A stretch of 64,000 nt of DNA, taken from assembly GCF_024721175.1 (NCBI RefSeq), contig NZ_CP099399.1, forward strand, positions 186,001 through 250,000, read 5' to 3'. Positions within the stretch are counted from its first letter, which is position 1. Each line of letters begins with the position of its first letter. Positions 19,608-29,622 of the stretch are shown piece after piece. Below the pieces are notes generated by a model. That model saw only the letters and a list, made by a program, of their open reading frames with translations. It was not told the DNA's origin and made no database searches. This DNA is from Rhizobium sp. Pop5. Its GTDB lineage: Bacteria; Pseudomonadota; Alphaproteobacteria; Rhizobiales; Rhizobiaceae. Position numbers and translations under genes: made by a program.

Positions 19608-21569
19608 ATGAAGAACTTCCTGGCCGCACTGCGGCTGCAAAAGGACAATCCGACGTTTCTGGTGGCGCAGTTCCAGGCCCTGTCGTCCCAGATTCCCATT
19701 CTTTATGTCCTGCTGGTCATCAACGCCCTTGCGGTGGCGGTTACCCACCTCAGATCCGCTCCTCTCTGGCTCTCGCTCTATATCCCTGTCGGCCTCAGCA
19801 TCGTCTGCGTTTTCCGTCTCTGCTGGTGGGAAATCAGAGGCAAGGAAAACGTCACCGCCGAGCGGGCCTACAGGCTGATGAAAGTCACCATATCTGGCGC
19901 CTGCATGCTGGCCGCCGCCTTCGGTGGCTGGGCCATCGCGCTTTACCAATATGGCGATGCTTCTCAGCAAGGTCAGATTGCCTATTTCCTTGTCGTGACG
20001 GGCATTTCCTGCATCTTCTGCCTGATGCATCTGCCGATGGCGGCGGCGATCACCACCGTCATCACCTTTTCGGCCATGATCGCGACCTTCATGTTCTCGG
20101 GCAATCCCGTTTTCGTGGCGACCGCCGTCAGCGGGGCTTTCCTGATCCTGCCCTTTCTCAGGGTGATCAACAGCTATTTCCAGAATTTCGTCGGGCTCGT
20201 GCAATTGACCGAGGAGCTCGAACAGAAGCGCGCGGAAGCCGAAGAGCTGAACCTCGTCAACAGCCGCAACGCGCTGCAGGATCAGTTGACCGGCCTTGCC
20301 AATCGCCGCAGCTTCTTTCTCTCGCTGGAGAAACGGCTGGAGAAGAACCCGTCCGTGCCACCCGTCATCGGCATTATCGATCTCGACGGCTTCAAGCCCG
20401 TCAACGACGTCTTCGGTCATGCCGCTGGCGATCTCGTGCTCAAGGAGACGGCTCGCCGGTTCACCGCGCTGGTCGGCGAGGAGGGCGTCGTTTCCCGCCT
20501 CGGCGGCGATGAATTCGGTATCATCTTCCCTTGTTCGATGACGCGCAACGCGATTGCCGATCTCGGCCAGGCGCTCTGCGCCGCTGTCCGCGATCCCTAC
20601 GAGATCCCCGACGGCTCGGTTCGCGTTTTCGGTTCCTGCGGCATCGTCTATCCCGACATTGGCAAATACACGGCCGAAGACCTCTACGAGAAGGCGGATT
20701 TCGCCCTCTACCAGGTCAAGAGCAAGCGCAGCAGTGGCGTCGAGTTTTTCTCAGCCGATCACGAGAAGATCCTGACGCAGCGCCATCTGATCGAACTCGA
20801 ACTCCAGGCGAACGACTTCGCCAGTGAATTGAAGCTCGATTATCAGCCGATCGTCGAGTTGCAGAGCGGCCGCGTCGTCGGTTACGAGGCGCTGGCCCGC
20901 TGGGACAGCGCCCGCTTCGGCCGCATCAGCCCTGAAGCCTTCATTCCCGCCGCCGAACGCACGGCCGTCATCGGCCGAATGACGCGCATTCTGTTCGCCC
21001 AGGCGCTCGAAGCGCTGTCGATCATGCCGAAACATCTCAGGCTGTCCTTCAACCTTTCGGCGCGCGATATCTGCGATCATGAGACCTCGATGGCTCTGCT
21101 CGCCATGATCACCCGCTCGGGCGTCGATCCCAGGCGCATCGAATTCGAGATTACCGAAACGGCGCTGCTTTCCGATTTCGACACCGCCGACCGGGTCATC
21201 ACCATGTTGCGCGCTGCGGGGATTTCGATTGCGCTCGACGATTTCGGCACCGGCTTTTCAAGTCTCAGCCATATCCATCGTCTCGACTTCGACAAGCTGA
21301 AGATCGACAAGGGTTTCGTGATGAATTTCGATCGCGACGCCCGTTGCATGAACATCACTCGCTCCGTCGCCAGTCTCTGTCAGAATCTCGGCATCGCATC
21401 CGTCGCCGAGGGCGTCGAAAGCGAGGAGATCGCCGAGGGATTGAAGGCGATGGGCGTTCGTCTGGCGCAAGGCTATCATTTCTCCCGGCCGCTGCCGCTG
21501 GAACTCGCCATCGAATATGCGGCCAGATGCGATGGCGCCGCTTCCGCCCGCAATCCGCGCTCTGCCTGA
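19608..21569 (+). CDS. Membrane GGDEF-EAL protein (c-di-GMP turnover)
   Basis: A 653-residue protein. The first about 200 residues hold 5-6 TM segments of the MHYT/7TM-like unclassified kind. A GGDEF domain (about 225-385) has an intact RLGGDEFG at about 299, and an EAL domain (about 400-640) has EALARW at 427, NLSARD, EITETALL, ALDDFGTGFSSL, KIDKGF and AEGVES, so all usual phosphodiesterase ligands are present. Both synthesis and hydrolysis of c-di-GMP are possible. It follows galE by 121 bases, which would fit control of surface polysaccharide or motility. Confidence 0.9.
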   Translation: MKNFLAALRLQKDNPTFLVAQFQALSSQIPILYVLLVINALAVAVTHLRSAPLWLSLYIPVGLSIVCVFRLCWWEIRGKENVTAERAYRLMKVTISGACMLAAAFGGWAIALYQYGDASQQGQIAYFLVVTGISCIFCLMHLPMAAAITTVITFSAMIATFMFSGNPVFVATAVSGAFLILPFLRVINSYFQNFVGLVQLTEELEQKRAEAEELNLVNSRNALQDQLTGLANRRSFFLSLEKRLEKNPSVPPVIGIIDLDGFKPVNDVFGHAAGDLVLKETARRFTALVGEEGVVSRLGGDEFGIIFPCSMTRNAIADLGQALCAAVRDPYEIPDGSVRVFGSCGIVYPDIGKYTAEDLYEKADFALYQVKSKRSSGVEFFSADHEKILTQRHLIELELQANDFASELKLDYQPIVELQSGRVVGYEALARWDSARFGRISPEAFIPAAERTAVIGRMTRILFAQALEALSIMPKHLRLSFNLSARDICDHETSMALLAMITRSGVDPRRIEFEITETALLSDFDTADRVITMLRAAGISIALDDFGTGFSSLSHIHRLDFDKLKIDKGFVMNFDRDARCMNITRSVASLCQNLGIASVAEGVESEEIAEGLKAMGVRLAQGYHFSRPLPLELAIEYAARCDGAASARNPRSA

Positions 21570-21651
21570 CAATCGGTCTTGGCCTACCGCAAATCGACTG
21601 GAGCGGCGGTGCGTCCTCGTCTATTCATGGTCGCAACAGCGGAGGTGAACC

Positions 21652-22716
21652 ATGCAGGACGGCGAACGGCCAAGCGAAGTCATCATCGAGCGGCGGGGCA
21701 CCGCCGGCATCATCCGGCTCAACCGGCCGCGGGCGCTGAACAGCCTGACGCTGCCGATGATCGGCGCGATCGCCGAGGCCCTTGACGCTTTCGCCGATGA
21801 CCCCGAGATGGCGAGCGTCGTGATGACGGGAGAGGGCGAACGCGGCCTCTGCGCCGGCGGCGACATCCGCGCCCTGCATGAGAGCGCGCGCGCAGGCGAT
21901 GGCCTTGCCGGAACCTTCTGGCGTGAGGAATTTCGCCTCAACCATATGATTGCCCTCTATCCCAAACCCTACGTCGCGCTGATGGATGGAATCACCATGG
22001 GCGGCGGTGTCGGCCTCTCGTCGCACGGCCGCCACCGCATCGTCACCGAACGAACGCGCCTTGCCATGCCCGAAACCGGCATCGGCTATGTCCCCGATAT
22101 CGGCGCCACCTGGCTGCTGCCGCGCGCCCCCGGCGAGGCCGGAACATGGCTCGGTCTGACCGGGCTCGATATTGGCGCGGCCGACGCGATCCACGCCCGC
22201 CTGGCCGACCTTCGGATCGCTTCGTCGCGGCTGGATGAAGTGATCCATACACTATCAACCTTGCCGCTCGGCAGCGCGTCGAGCGATGTCGATGCCGTGT
22301 TGCGGGCATTTTCCGAGCCCGACGGAGAAAGCCGGCTGCGGCAGAACGCGGCGACGATCGACCGCGCATTTCGTTTCGACAGCGTTGAGGAGATCCTGAC
22401 TGCGCTGGCGGCGGAGGAGGGCGAATTCGCCGCCGAGACACGCCGGGTGCTGCTGACGCGTTCGCCGACCAGCCTGAAGCTCGCTTTGCGGCTGCTGAGA
22501 GCCGGCAGACGCAGCGCCTCGCTTGCCGAATGTCTCGATCGCGAACTCGGCGCCTGCCTGCAGATGCTCGATAATCCGGATTTTTTCGAGGGCATCCGCG
22601 CCGCCGTCATCGACAAGGATCGCAATCCGAAATGGTTGCCCTCGTCAGTCGAAGCCGTGCAGGCGGCAACGGTCGAACGTTTCCTGAAACCGGCTGAGCC
22701 GCCGCTTTCACTCTGA
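21652..22716 (+). CDS. 3-hydroxyisobutyryl-CoA hydrolase (crotonase superfamily)
   Basis: A 354-residue crotonase-fold protein with the long C-terminal part typical of the valine-pathway hydrolase. Marks are GLCAGGDIRALHE (oxyanion hole), DGITMGGGVGLSSHGRHRIV, MPETGIGYVPDIGATWLLPR with the catalytic Glu/Asp, and SPTSLKLALRLLRAGR in the C-terminal domain. Simple enoyl-CoA hydratases are about 100 residues shorter. CGGAGGTGAACC precedes the ATG. Other valine-degradation genes are not adjacent. It is convergent with the helicase gene. Confidence 0.87.
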   Translation: MQDGERPSEVIIERRGTAGIIRLNRPRALNSLTLPMIGAIAEALDAFADDPEMASVVMTGEGERGLCAGGDIRALHESARAGDGLAGTFWREEFRLNHMIALYPKPYVALMDGITMGGGVGLSSHGRHRIVTERTRLAMPETGIGYVPDIGATWLLPRAPGEAGTWLGLTGLDIGAADAIHARLADLRIASSRLDEVIHTLSTLPLGSASSDVDAVLRAFSEPDGESRLRQNAATIDRAFRFDSVEEILTALAAEEGEFAAETRRVLLTRSPTSLKLALRLLRAGRRSASLAECLDRELGACLQMLDNPDFFEGIRAAVIDKDRNPKWLPSSVEAVQAATVERFLKPAEPPLSL

Positions 22717-22730
22717 GGCGCTGCTGTAAG

Positions 22731-24791
22731 CTATCGCCACATACCGCGCATGCGGGCGCCGACATCGATGCGCACCTGCCGGGCCTGCGCCTGAGCGGCG
22801 GTCTCCGACTTAGCCTGCGGCCAACTGCAGGCCTCAAAGAACTGTAAGAGCGTCGCGGGAATGAAGCGGCTTCGTGAGGCATAGACGTGCCGATCGCCCT
22901 GCGAATTCTGGCCATAGGTGAAGAAGCGCTGTGGCACGACGAGGTCGAGACCGTCCCTGGCGCGCGTCATCGCCACATAGAGCAGGCGGCGCTCCTCCTC
23001 GATCTCGGCGGTGGTGCCGACGGCGAGATCATTTGGAATGCAGCCGTCGACGACGTTCAGCATGAAGACCCGCGTCCACTCCTGGCCCTTGGCCGAGTGG
23101 ATGGTCGACAGAATGAGATAGTCTTCGTCGAGCAGCGGCACACCCGCCTGGTCGCTCGTGGCATCCGGCGGATCGAGGGTGAGTTCGGTGAGGAAACGCT
23201 CGCGCGAGGAATACCCGCCGGCAATCTGCTCGAGCTGTAAGAGATCGGCCTGCCGTGTCGACGCATCCTCATGCAGCCGTTCCAGATGCGGCGCGTACCA
23301 TTCTCGCGCCAGGCCGATTTCCGCCGGCCAGCCTGCCTTGCCTGCCTTCATCTCCTGCAGCATCGAAACGAACGCGGTCCAGTCCTCGCCCGAGCGCGGC
23401 GGCGCCGGCATGGCGGCAAGAGCCGAAAGCGGGCTCGCATCCTCGGCCATCAGGTCGAGCGCCTTCTGCGCCGTCGACGGCCCGACGCCCGGCAGGATCT
23501 GCATCAGCCGGAAGCCCGCCACCCGGTCGCGCGGGTTCTGCGCGAAACGCAGAGCGGCCAGCATGTCTTTCACATGCGCGCTGTCGAGAAACTTCAGTCC
23601 GCCGAATTTGACGAACGGAATGTTGCGCCGGGTCAGCTCCACTTCCAGCGGCCCGCTGTGATGCGAGGCGCGGAAGAGCACGGCCTGCTGCTTGAGCTTG
23701 AGGCCTTCCTCGCGATTGTCGAGCACTTTGTCGGCGACATAGCGCGCCTGCTCGGCCTCGTCCCGCACCGTGACGAGGCGCGGCCGCTCGGACGATTGTC
23801 GCTCGGTCCAGAGGTTTTTGGTGAAGCGCTCCGAGGCGAGATCGATAACCGCATTGGCCGCCGCCAGGATCGGCTGCGTCGAGCGATAATTGCGGTCGAG
23901 CGTGACGATATTGGCTGCCGGGCTGAAGGCGGCGGGAAAGTCGAGAATATTCCGCACCGTCGCGGCGCGGAACGAGTAGATCGACTGCGCGTCGTCGCCG
24001 ACGACGGTCAGCCCCCGGCCTTCGGGCTTCAGCGCCAGCAGGATCGAGGCCTGCAGCCGGTTGGTGTCCTGGTATTCGTCGACGAGCACGTGATCGAAGC
24101 GGCTGCCGATATCCTCGGCAATGACAGTCTCGCCGACCATCTGCGCCCAGTAGAGCAGCAGATCGTCATAATCGAGCACGTTCTGGCTCTGCTTCGCCTC
24201 GACGTAACACGCGAAAAGCTCGCGCAGCTGTGTCTCCCAGGCCGCGCACCAGGGAAAGGCGTCGCGCAGCACGAGATCCAGCGCAGTCTCGGAGTTCACC
24301 GCCCTGGAATAAATGGCAAGGCAGGTGCCCTTGGCCGGAAAGCGGCTTTCCGTCTTGGAGAAGCCGAGGTCGTGCCGGATGAGGTTCATCAGGTCGGCGC
24401 TGTCTTCCCGGTCATGAATGGTGAAATCGGGATCGAGGCCGATTTGTTGAGCATAATCACGCAGCAGCCGCGCGCCGATGCCGTGGAAGGTGCCCGACCA
24501 GGAAAGCGCGTCCGCCATGACGCCGGCATTGGTACCGAGAACGTCGCGGCAAATGCGCTCGACACGCCGCGCCATCTCGGCCGCCGCCCGGCGTGAGAAG
24601 GTCATCAGCAGGATGCGGCGCGGATCGGCGCCCTTGACGATGAGATGGGCGACCCGATGCGCTAAGGTATTCGTCTTGCCCGAGCCGGCCCCGGCAATGA
24701 CCAGCAGCGGCCCGGCAATATGGCTGCCGTCGGTGAGCGTGCCGTGCTCGACGGCCATGCGCTGCTGGGGATTGAGCTTTTCGAGATACAT
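22731..24791 (-). CDS. UvrD/Rep-type ATP-dependent DNA helicase
   Basis: A 686-residue superfamily 1 helicase. Motifs in order are Q motif LNPQQRMAVEH, Walker A GAGSGKT, Ia TFSRRAAAEM, II LVDEYQDTN, III VGDDAQSIYSFRAA, IV LDRNYRST, V TIHSAKGQEW and VI VAMTRARDGL. It is 3'-5' helicase-like and shorter than canonical UvrD, ending without the Tudor-like C-terminus, so it may be one of the UvrD paralogues common in rhizobia. Start is ATG 24791 (MYLEKLNPQQ). It acts in DNA repair or recombination in the cytosol. Confidence 0.9.
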   Translation of the reverse strand: MYLEKLNPQQRMAVEHGTLTDGSHIAGPLLVIAGAGSGKTNTLAHRVAHLIVKGADPRRILLMTFSRRAAAEMARRVERICRDVLGTNAGVMADALSWSGTFHGIGARLLRDYAQQIGLDPDFTIHDREDSADLMNLIRHDLGFSKTESRFPAKGTCLAIYSRAVNSETALDLVLRDAFPWCAAWETQLRELFACYVEAKQSQNVLDYDDLLLYWAQMVGETVIAEDIGSRFDHVLVDEYQDTNRLQASILLALKPEGRGLTVVGDDAQSIYSFRAATVRNILDFPAAFSPAANIVTLDRNYRSTQPILAAANAVIDLASERFTKNLWTERQSSERPRLVTVRDEAEQARYVADKVLDNREEGLKLKQQAVLFRASHHSGPLEVELTRRNIPFVKFGGLKFLDSAHVKDMLAALRFAQNPRDRVAGFRLMQILPGVGPSTAQKALDLMAEDASPLSALAAMPAPPRSGEDWTAFVSMLQEMKAGKAGWPAEIGLAREWYAPHLERLHEDASTRQADLLQLEQIAGGYSSRERFLTELTLDPPDATSDQAGVPLLDEDYLILSTIHSAKGQEWTRVFMLNVVDGCIPNDLAVGTTAEIEEERRLLYVAMTRARDGLDLVVPQRFFTYGQNSQGDRHVYASRSRFIPATLLQFFEACSWPQAKSETAAQAQARQVRIDVGARMRGMWR

Positions 24792-24888
24792 CCAGCCGTC
24801 CGGTCGGGCTCCCGCAGAATCACTGCGGAAAAATTAGATGTTCCTTGAATGTTCGCGATCGCTGCTGCTGTCAAGCGATACGAGAACC

Positions 24889-25155
24889 TCAATTGGGAAA
24901 ATCCGGACCGACCACGCGCCGCACCAGTTTCAGGCTGCGATCCGGCTGAAGGATATAGGTTTCCTCCACACGCTGGCCTGTCTCGTTGTAGAATTGGTGG
25001 TGGACGGCGCTGCCGATCGGCGACTTGGTGAGCTTCGTGCGCGGCTGGCCGCCATAGGTGATGCTGCCGGGAATGGGCTCTAAGGGCGGCGTATCGGCCG
25101 AGGAGCAGGCGGCGAGCAACGCTCCGGCAAACAGGGCGGGCAGAAACGCTTTCAT
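24889..25155 (-). CDS. Small lipoprotein
   Basis: An 88-residue lipoprotein. The signal peptide MKAFLPALFAGALLAACSS has the lipobox LAAC with Cys18. The mature part carries YGGQPRTKLTKSPIGSAVHH and ends in a short basic domain with no recognised family name. ATG 25155 follows AGAGGATAACGACG and is preferred to the upstream frame to 25326, which has no signal peptide. It is probably an outer-membrane or periplasmic lipoprotein of unknown function and is single in its transcription unit. Confidence 0.75.
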   Translation of the reverse strand: MKAFLPALFAGALLAACSSADTPPLEPIPGSITYGGQPRTKLTKSPIGSAVHHQFYNETGQRVEETYILQPDRSLKLVRRVVGPDFPN

Positions 25156-25324
25156 CGTCGTTATCCTCTTTCGACTGCTACCAAATATGGAAACTGCCGG
25201 GGCTTCCGCCAAGAGCGTTGACCTCGGTCTTCGGCGATATCGCTCACACATTCCTGCGCCGGAGCAAGGGAACCAAAGTGCGGCCTGGGTGTTGACATGC
25301 CGGATCGAAACGCTGGAGACCGTC

Positions 25325-25591
25325 ATGCAGTGGCTTCTTCGCCTCCGGGCAACGACCCTGATATTGGGTTGCGGCGTCTTTGCCGGCGCCGCCTATGCCT
25401 CGCTGGAAACGACCGGCACGGATTATTCGGCCTTGCCGAAGGACCAGATCGCCCTCAACGAATATACCGGGACCGCCGCCTGCACGCCGGCAGAGCCCCA
25501 GTATTTGCCGTCCTTCATCCGAGCGGCTGATGGTACGATCATCGGTGTCGGTTATATCGAGGTGGAAAGTGAGGAGGCGTCAGCCTGCTGA
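25325..25591 (+). CDS. Small exported protein of unknown function
   Basis: An 88-residue protein with a clear N-terminal signal peptide (LRATTLILGCGVFAGAAYAS) and two Cys residues in the mature part (TAACTPAE and the penultimate position). It starts at ATG 25325, with GGAGA six bases upstream. The longer frame from 25058 lacks a signal and is antisense to the lipoprotein gene. I do not recognise a family. A large hairpin at 25614-25650 follows. Confidence 0.6.
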   Translation: MQWLLRLRATTLILGCGVFAGAAYASLETTGTDYSALPKDQIALNEYTGTAACTPAEPQYLPSFIRAADGTIIGVGYIEVESEEASAC

Positions 25592-25613
25592 AAATATCCG
25601 GGCTTGCTCGGAC

Positions 25614-25650
25614 GAGGCTCGCCTGCGTTCCCGCAGAGGTGACGAGCCTC
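25614..25650. terminator. Hairpin after the small exported protein gene
   Basis: GAGGCTCG (25614-25621) pairs with CGAGCCTC (25643-25650), with an inner stem CTGCG/CGCAG, 23 bases after the stop codon at 25591. There is no T-run, so a rho-independent terminator is only probable. The rest of the gap up to 25803 shows nothing. Confidence 0.4.
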
Positions 25651-25802
25651 TGACCATCATCATGATGGCTGGACGTCTTCTATTGATGCCGTTCCACCGG
25701 GCGCAACGCCTCTTGCGCCAAAACCCCGCACGAATTCATTGCAGGGTTAAGTGAAAATCAACGCATCGTATCGTTCCGGCACGCGCTATCGGCAGGAAGG
25801 CA

Positions 25803-26045
25803 CTAATGCAGCCTCAGCTTCGCCTCTTCGGCCGCCGCCAGGAATTCGGCTCTCGCCTCTTCCACGCTCTTGCGCCCGTCGAGCGCTGCCCGGCAGGTAC
25901 TGCGGGCCTTGATGTAACGAAGCCCGCGCGAACTCGGCCAGAGATCTGCCAGGCATTTCAGCGCATCGAACGGCCCATTGACCGTTCGCGCATCGGCGCC
26001 TTCGAAACCGACCGTGACAGGGCTGTTCCATCGTTCAGTTGCCAT
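25803..26045 (-). CDS. DUF982 protein
   Basis: An 80-residue protein with the DUF982 pattern: WNSPVTVGFE near the start, a central NGPFDALKCLADLWPSSRG, then YIKARSTCRAALDGRKSVEEAR and a final AEFLAAAEEA. The family is greatly expanded in Rhizobium and has no known role. The ATG at 26045 has a GGAGGAGTATC site upstream. The gene stands alone. Confidence 0.85.
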   Translation of the reverse strand: MATERWNSPVTVGFEGADARTVNGPFDALKCLADLWPSSRGLRYIKARSTCRAALDGRKSVEEARAEFLAAAEEAKLRLH

Positions 26046-26402
26046 CGATACTCCTCCAAGATTGTCGACAGAAACACGGGGTGCGGCACCTCCCTGTTAT
26101 TGGGGGAGTCCCCGCCATAATAGGCATTCTAGCGTGATTTTTGCCGTCAACAATGGTGAATCGATTATTGCTGATGGAGCGAAATGCCAATTTCCGAAAA
26201 AAGGGCAAAGCGGACCACCATCACTCTGATCGGCATTTTGGGATCACGATGCAAGAGCCGACTGAGTCGTCGTCCGCTACTCATTGGCGCGCTGTGATTG
26301 CTGCAGGGCGTTCGCTGCCGCCGGTCTTTCAATCTGGAATGACTGCAATTTCAAAGATGAATGCGATGACGACGGTTCTGCTGCAGCTAAATCAGCGGGA
26401 TT
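26046..26402. other. Intergenic region, nothing recognised
   Basis: This 357-base, AT-richer gap separates the DUF982 gene from the end of the acyltransferase gene. It contains the DUF982 promoter and a CTCCCTGTTATTGGGGGAG-like imperfect hairpin near 26090-26112. The short frames inside it have no ribosome sites or recognisable sequence. Confidence 0.4.
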
Positions 26403-27500
26403 TCATTCAGCTGCTTGGGGCCGCGTCGCGAGATTTCGGCCCAGCCGCTGAAATGGGACTTCGATGAAGTTATAGGAGGCGATCGATATGATGAGGGTGC
26501 CGGCCAACGTGATGATCAACAACAGGGCAGCATGAAGATAGGTCGATGTGATCCCGGCCTTTTCAAGAACGAGCATTGCCAAGACGAGCACAGCCATGTG
26601 CGAGAGGTAAACGGAATAGGACATCTGCCCCAAAGCCTGAACGGGTTTCCATCTGAGGAGCCCGGCTATCGCGGAAAGGCCAAACTGGCTTGGGACCAGA
26701 ACGGAAGCGGTAGCGACGATCCAGATCGAAACCGGCAGTACGGACGGCAATTGAAGCAATATCAATGCCGTGACTATGAGCATCGCAATTGGCGCTATGA
26801 CGATCCTGCGCTGGGTTAGGAAGGGGATGCCGACATTCACCAGGAAATATGTCGCAATGCCGATGGCAAAGAACGCGGAATATCGGCCGATGAAACTATA
26901 CGGAAACCGGGGGCTGATATACGAAAGCACAAACAGCCCGAGAACGAGGACCAGGCCGGCTTTGAAACTGCTTGCGGCGCGCACGCCCAAGGCGATCACC
27001 AAAGGCGCAATCAGATAAAACTGCCATTCGAGCGAAATGCTCCATGCCTGCCCGAGAAAAGCATACTCTCCATTCGGCACCATGTTTCTGGGGACGGCGC
27101 CATGCAGGGCGACGACGTGGCTGATGACGTTTGGCCAGAAATTGTCAAGCGCGGCAATTGAGATCTGCAATCGATTGGAGGTCGCCTCGCCGCCTGCGGC
27201 ATTGGTCCACATGTCGACGCTGACCCACGCCAAGGCTATGGAGATAGCCAGATAGAACCAATAGACAGGAAATATCCGCAATACTCGGCGAGTGATATAA
27301 ATTCCGTAGGTCTCTCGCTTCCGCTCGACCAGCGTTGCAATGGCAAATCCGCTCAGGATCACGAAAACATCTACCGCGTATGCATTTCCCAAGTTTGCCG
27401 GCCACGGAAACTGAATATAGATCGTCGCCGCCCAATGTCCGACAAGCACCCAAAGGGCCATCAGTCCTCGCAAGCCGTCATATTCCTTGATGTGGCGCAA
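26403..27500 (-). CDS. Acyltransferase-3 family membrane protein
   Basis: A 365-residue protein with about 10 TM segments. The N-terminal signature YDGLRGLMALWVLVGH contains the catalytic-type His of the OafA/NodX/ExoZ superfamily, and the second conserved stretch is SISLEWQFYLIAPLV. Members O-acetylate or O-acylate surface polysaccharides at the inner membrane. There is no SGNH domain. It is a single gene with no polysaccharide cluster around it. The target sugar is unknown. Confidence 0.87.
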   Translation of the reverse strand: MRHIKEYDGLRGLMALWVLVGHWAATIYIQFPWPANLGNAYAVDVFVILSGFAIATLVERKRETYGIYITRRVLRIFPVYWFYLAISIALAWVSVDMWTNAAGGEATSNRLQISIAALDNFWPNVISHVVALHGAVPRNMVPNGEYAFLGQAWSISLEWQFYLIAPLVIALGVRAASSFKAGLVLVLGLFVLSYISPRFPYSFIGRYSAFFAIGIATYFLVNVGIPFLTQRRIVIAPIAMLIVTALILLQLPSVLPVSIWIVATASVLVPSQFGLSAIAGLLRWKPVQALGQMSYSVYLSHMAVLVLAMLVLEKAGITSTYLHAALLLIITLAGTLIISIASYNFIEVPFQRLGRNLATRPQAAE

Positions 27501-27720
27501 AGATCTGTTCCCCGGCTGGAATGAGGTCTCAATATCACTATCTATCGGGGGTTGTAAGTTAGGGGGCGGCTCAGGTCAACTTCCGCGACAGGGAAACCTG
27601 CGCCGATGAACGATCCCAGGGCGGCGTCTTCTCACGGACGATCGGAGAAGCCAACGGATCATTCCCGTGGCTGGGGTGGCGGAACGTTCCTGGAATAGAT
27701 TGCTTCCTAGAGAAAACTGG

Positions 27721-27792
27721 TGCTGCCGAGTGGGATTGAACCACCGACCTCACCCTTACCAAGGGTGTGCTCTACCACTGAGCTACGGCAGC
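27721..27792 (-). tRNA. tRNA-Thr (GGT anticodon)
   Basis: The minus strand folds as a cloverleaf: acceptor GCTGCCG/CGGCAGC, D stem GCTC/GAGC, anticodon stem CACCC/GGGTG with loop TTGGTAA (anticodon GGT), T arm with TTCAATC, and discriminator A. The 3' CCA is not encoded. It lies between the acyltransferase and murA regions. Confidence 0.95.
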
Positions 27793-27947
27793 AGGACCAG
27801 ATCCGCGCTGAGCGGGGCGGCTCAATTGCGGGAACGGGGCGGCTATTGCCACAGCTTGACGACAAGCGCAAGCCGCAAATTCCAACTTCGCGTGGATTGA
27901 GAGCCAAGGGACTTTTGGATCGGCGCGAATTCGGTTAATCCTGGCGT

Positions 27948-28142
27948 ATGAACGAAAAGACCGAAACCGGCCAGAAGAGCCGCAAAGAGGCGATCGAGGC
28001 ACAGGCGAAACTGCGCCGCGAGCGCGCCGCCGAAAAGCTCAGGGAAAATCTGGGGCGACGCAAACAGCAGGTGCGCGCCCGCCGTTCCGGCCAGGCCGAC
28101 GAGACAAATGGGCTGCCCGCCGCAAAAATGGACGAATCGTAA
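27948..28142 (+). CDS. Conserved small basic protein upstream of murA
   Basis: A 64-residue, highly charged, helix-prone protein (AKLRRERAAEKLRENLGRRK in the middle; Arg/Lys rich). I recall the same small gene before murA in related rhizobia. No family function is known; the composition suggests nucleic-acid or protein binding. It begins 155 bases after tRNA-Thr and ends 92 bases before murA. Confidence 0.7.
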   Translation: MNEKTETGQKSRKEAIEAQAKLRRERAAEKLRENLGRRKQQVRARRSGQADETNGLPAAKMDES

Positions 28143-28234
28143 TGTTCCGTCCGGGACGAATTGAAGCGTCTCGAAATTTCCCCTAAACACTCCACTCCTT
28201 CTTTCAAGGCAGAACTTTCAGGAAGTAAGCGCAC

Positions 28235-29527
28235 ATGGATCGTATCAGAATTGTCGGCGGTAATGAGCTGAATGGCATCATTCCGATTTCCGGCGCCAAG
28301 AATGCCGCACTGCCGCTGATGATCGCCTCGCTTCTGACCAGCGATACGCTGACGCTCGAAAACGTCCCGCATCTGGCTGATGTCGAGCTCCTGATGCGCA
28401 TCCTCGGCAATCACGGCGTCGACGTTGCCGTCAACGGCCGCCGTGAACGCCAGGAAGATTCCTATGCGCGCACGATCCATTTCACCTGCCGCACCATCGT
28501 CGATACGACTGCTTCTTATGAGCTGGTCTCGAAGATGCGCGCCTCCTTCTGGGTCATCGGCCCGCTTCTGGCGCGCGAGGGCCATTGCCGCGTATCGCTG
28601 CCGGGCGGCTGCGCCATCGGCACGCGTCCGGTCGATCTCTTCATCGAGGGCCTGACCGCGCTCGGCGCGACGATGGAAATTGATGCAGGTTACATCAATG
28701 CCAAGGCGCCTGACGGCGGCCTGATCGGCGCACGCTACACCTTCCCGAAGGTGTCCGTCGGCGCGACCCACGTGCTGATGATGGCCGCGACCCTTGCCCG
28801 CGGCACGACTGTTATCGGCAATGCCGCCCGCGAGCCCGAAGTCGTCGATCTCGCCAACTGCCTGAACGCCATGGGCGCCAAGATCACCGGCGCCGGCACG
28901 GCGACCATCACCATCGAAGGCGTCACCTCGCTCTCCGGCGCCCGTCACCGCGTCCTGCCGGATCGTATCGAGACCGGCACCTACGCCATGGCGGTCGCCA
29001 TGGCCGGCGGCGACGTCGTGCTCGAAAATACCGATGTGGCGCTGCTCGACACAGCATTGGAAACACTTCGCCGCGCCGGCGCCGACATTTCCGCCACCAA
29101 CAACGGCATGCGCGTCAGGCGCAATGGCGCCGGCATCAAGCCGGTCGATATCGTCACCGATCCCTTCCCCGGTTTCCCGACTGACCTGCAGGCGCAGTTC
29201 ATGGCGCTGATGACCCGCTCTTCCGGCATTTCGCATGTCACCGAGACCATCTTCGAAAACCGTTTCATGCACGTGCAGGAGCTGGCCCGCCTTGGCGCCA
29301 GGATCTCGCTCTCCGGCCAGACGGCGAAGATCGAGGGTGTCGAGCGCCTGCGCGGCGCACCCGTCATGGCGACCGATCTGCGCGCCTCCGTTTCGCTCGT
29401 CATCGCCGGCCTTGCGGCCGAGGGCGAAACCACGGTCTCCCGCGTTTACCACCTCGACCGCGGTTTCGAGCGGCTCGAGGAAAAGCTGACCCGTTGCGGT
29501 GCGGTCGTCGAGCGCATCAGCGAGTAA
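28235..29527 (+). CDS. murA: UDP-N-acetylglucosamine 1-carboxyvinyltransferase
   Basis: A 430-residue enzyme of the EPSP-synthase fold that transfers enolpyruvate from PEP to UDP-GlcNAc, the first committed step of peptidoglycan synthesis in the cytoplasm. The start [20 protein letters not shown] with [10 protein letters not shown] is typical. The PEP-binding loop [12 protein letters not shown] holds active Cys126, the fosfomycin target. The C-terminal [12 protein letters not shown] is standard. A GCACCGCC hairpin follows the gene. Confidence 0.97.
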   Translation: MDRIRIVGGNELNGIIPISGAKNAALPLMIASLLTSDTLTLENVPHLADVELLMRILGNHGVDVAVNGRRERQEDSYARTIHFTCRTIVDTTASYELVSKMRASFWVIGPLLAREGHCRVSLPGGCAIGTRPVDLFIEGLTALGATMEIDAGYINAKAPDGGLIGARYTFPKVSVGATHVLMMAATLARGTTVIGNAAREPEVVDLANCLNAMGAKITGAGTATITIEGVTSLSGARHRVLPDRIETGTYAMAVAMAGGDVVLENTDVALLDTALETLRRAGADISATNNGMRVRRNGAGIKPVDIVTDPFPGFPTDLQAQFMALMTRSSGISHVTETIFENRFMHVQELARLGARISLSGQTAKIEGVERLRGAPVMATDLRASVSLVIAGLAAEGETTVSRVYHLDRGFERLEEKLTRCGAVVERISE

Positions 29528-29583
29528 GCTCTGCTCATCCCGGTTGCGTAATTGCGCGCAGCATCTTATTTCCCTTCTCTGAC

Positions 29584-29604
29584 GCACCGCCAATCCGGCG
29601 GTGC
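29584..29604. terminator. Hairpin between murA and the DUF2948 gene
   Basis: GCACCGCC (29584-29591) pairs with GGCGGTGC (29597-29604) around a 5-base loop, 57 bases after the murA stop and 19 before the next ATG. It has no T-run. It could be a partial terminator or a leader hairpin. Confidence 0.35.
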
Positions 29605-29622
29605 CCGCTGGGATGAGATTAA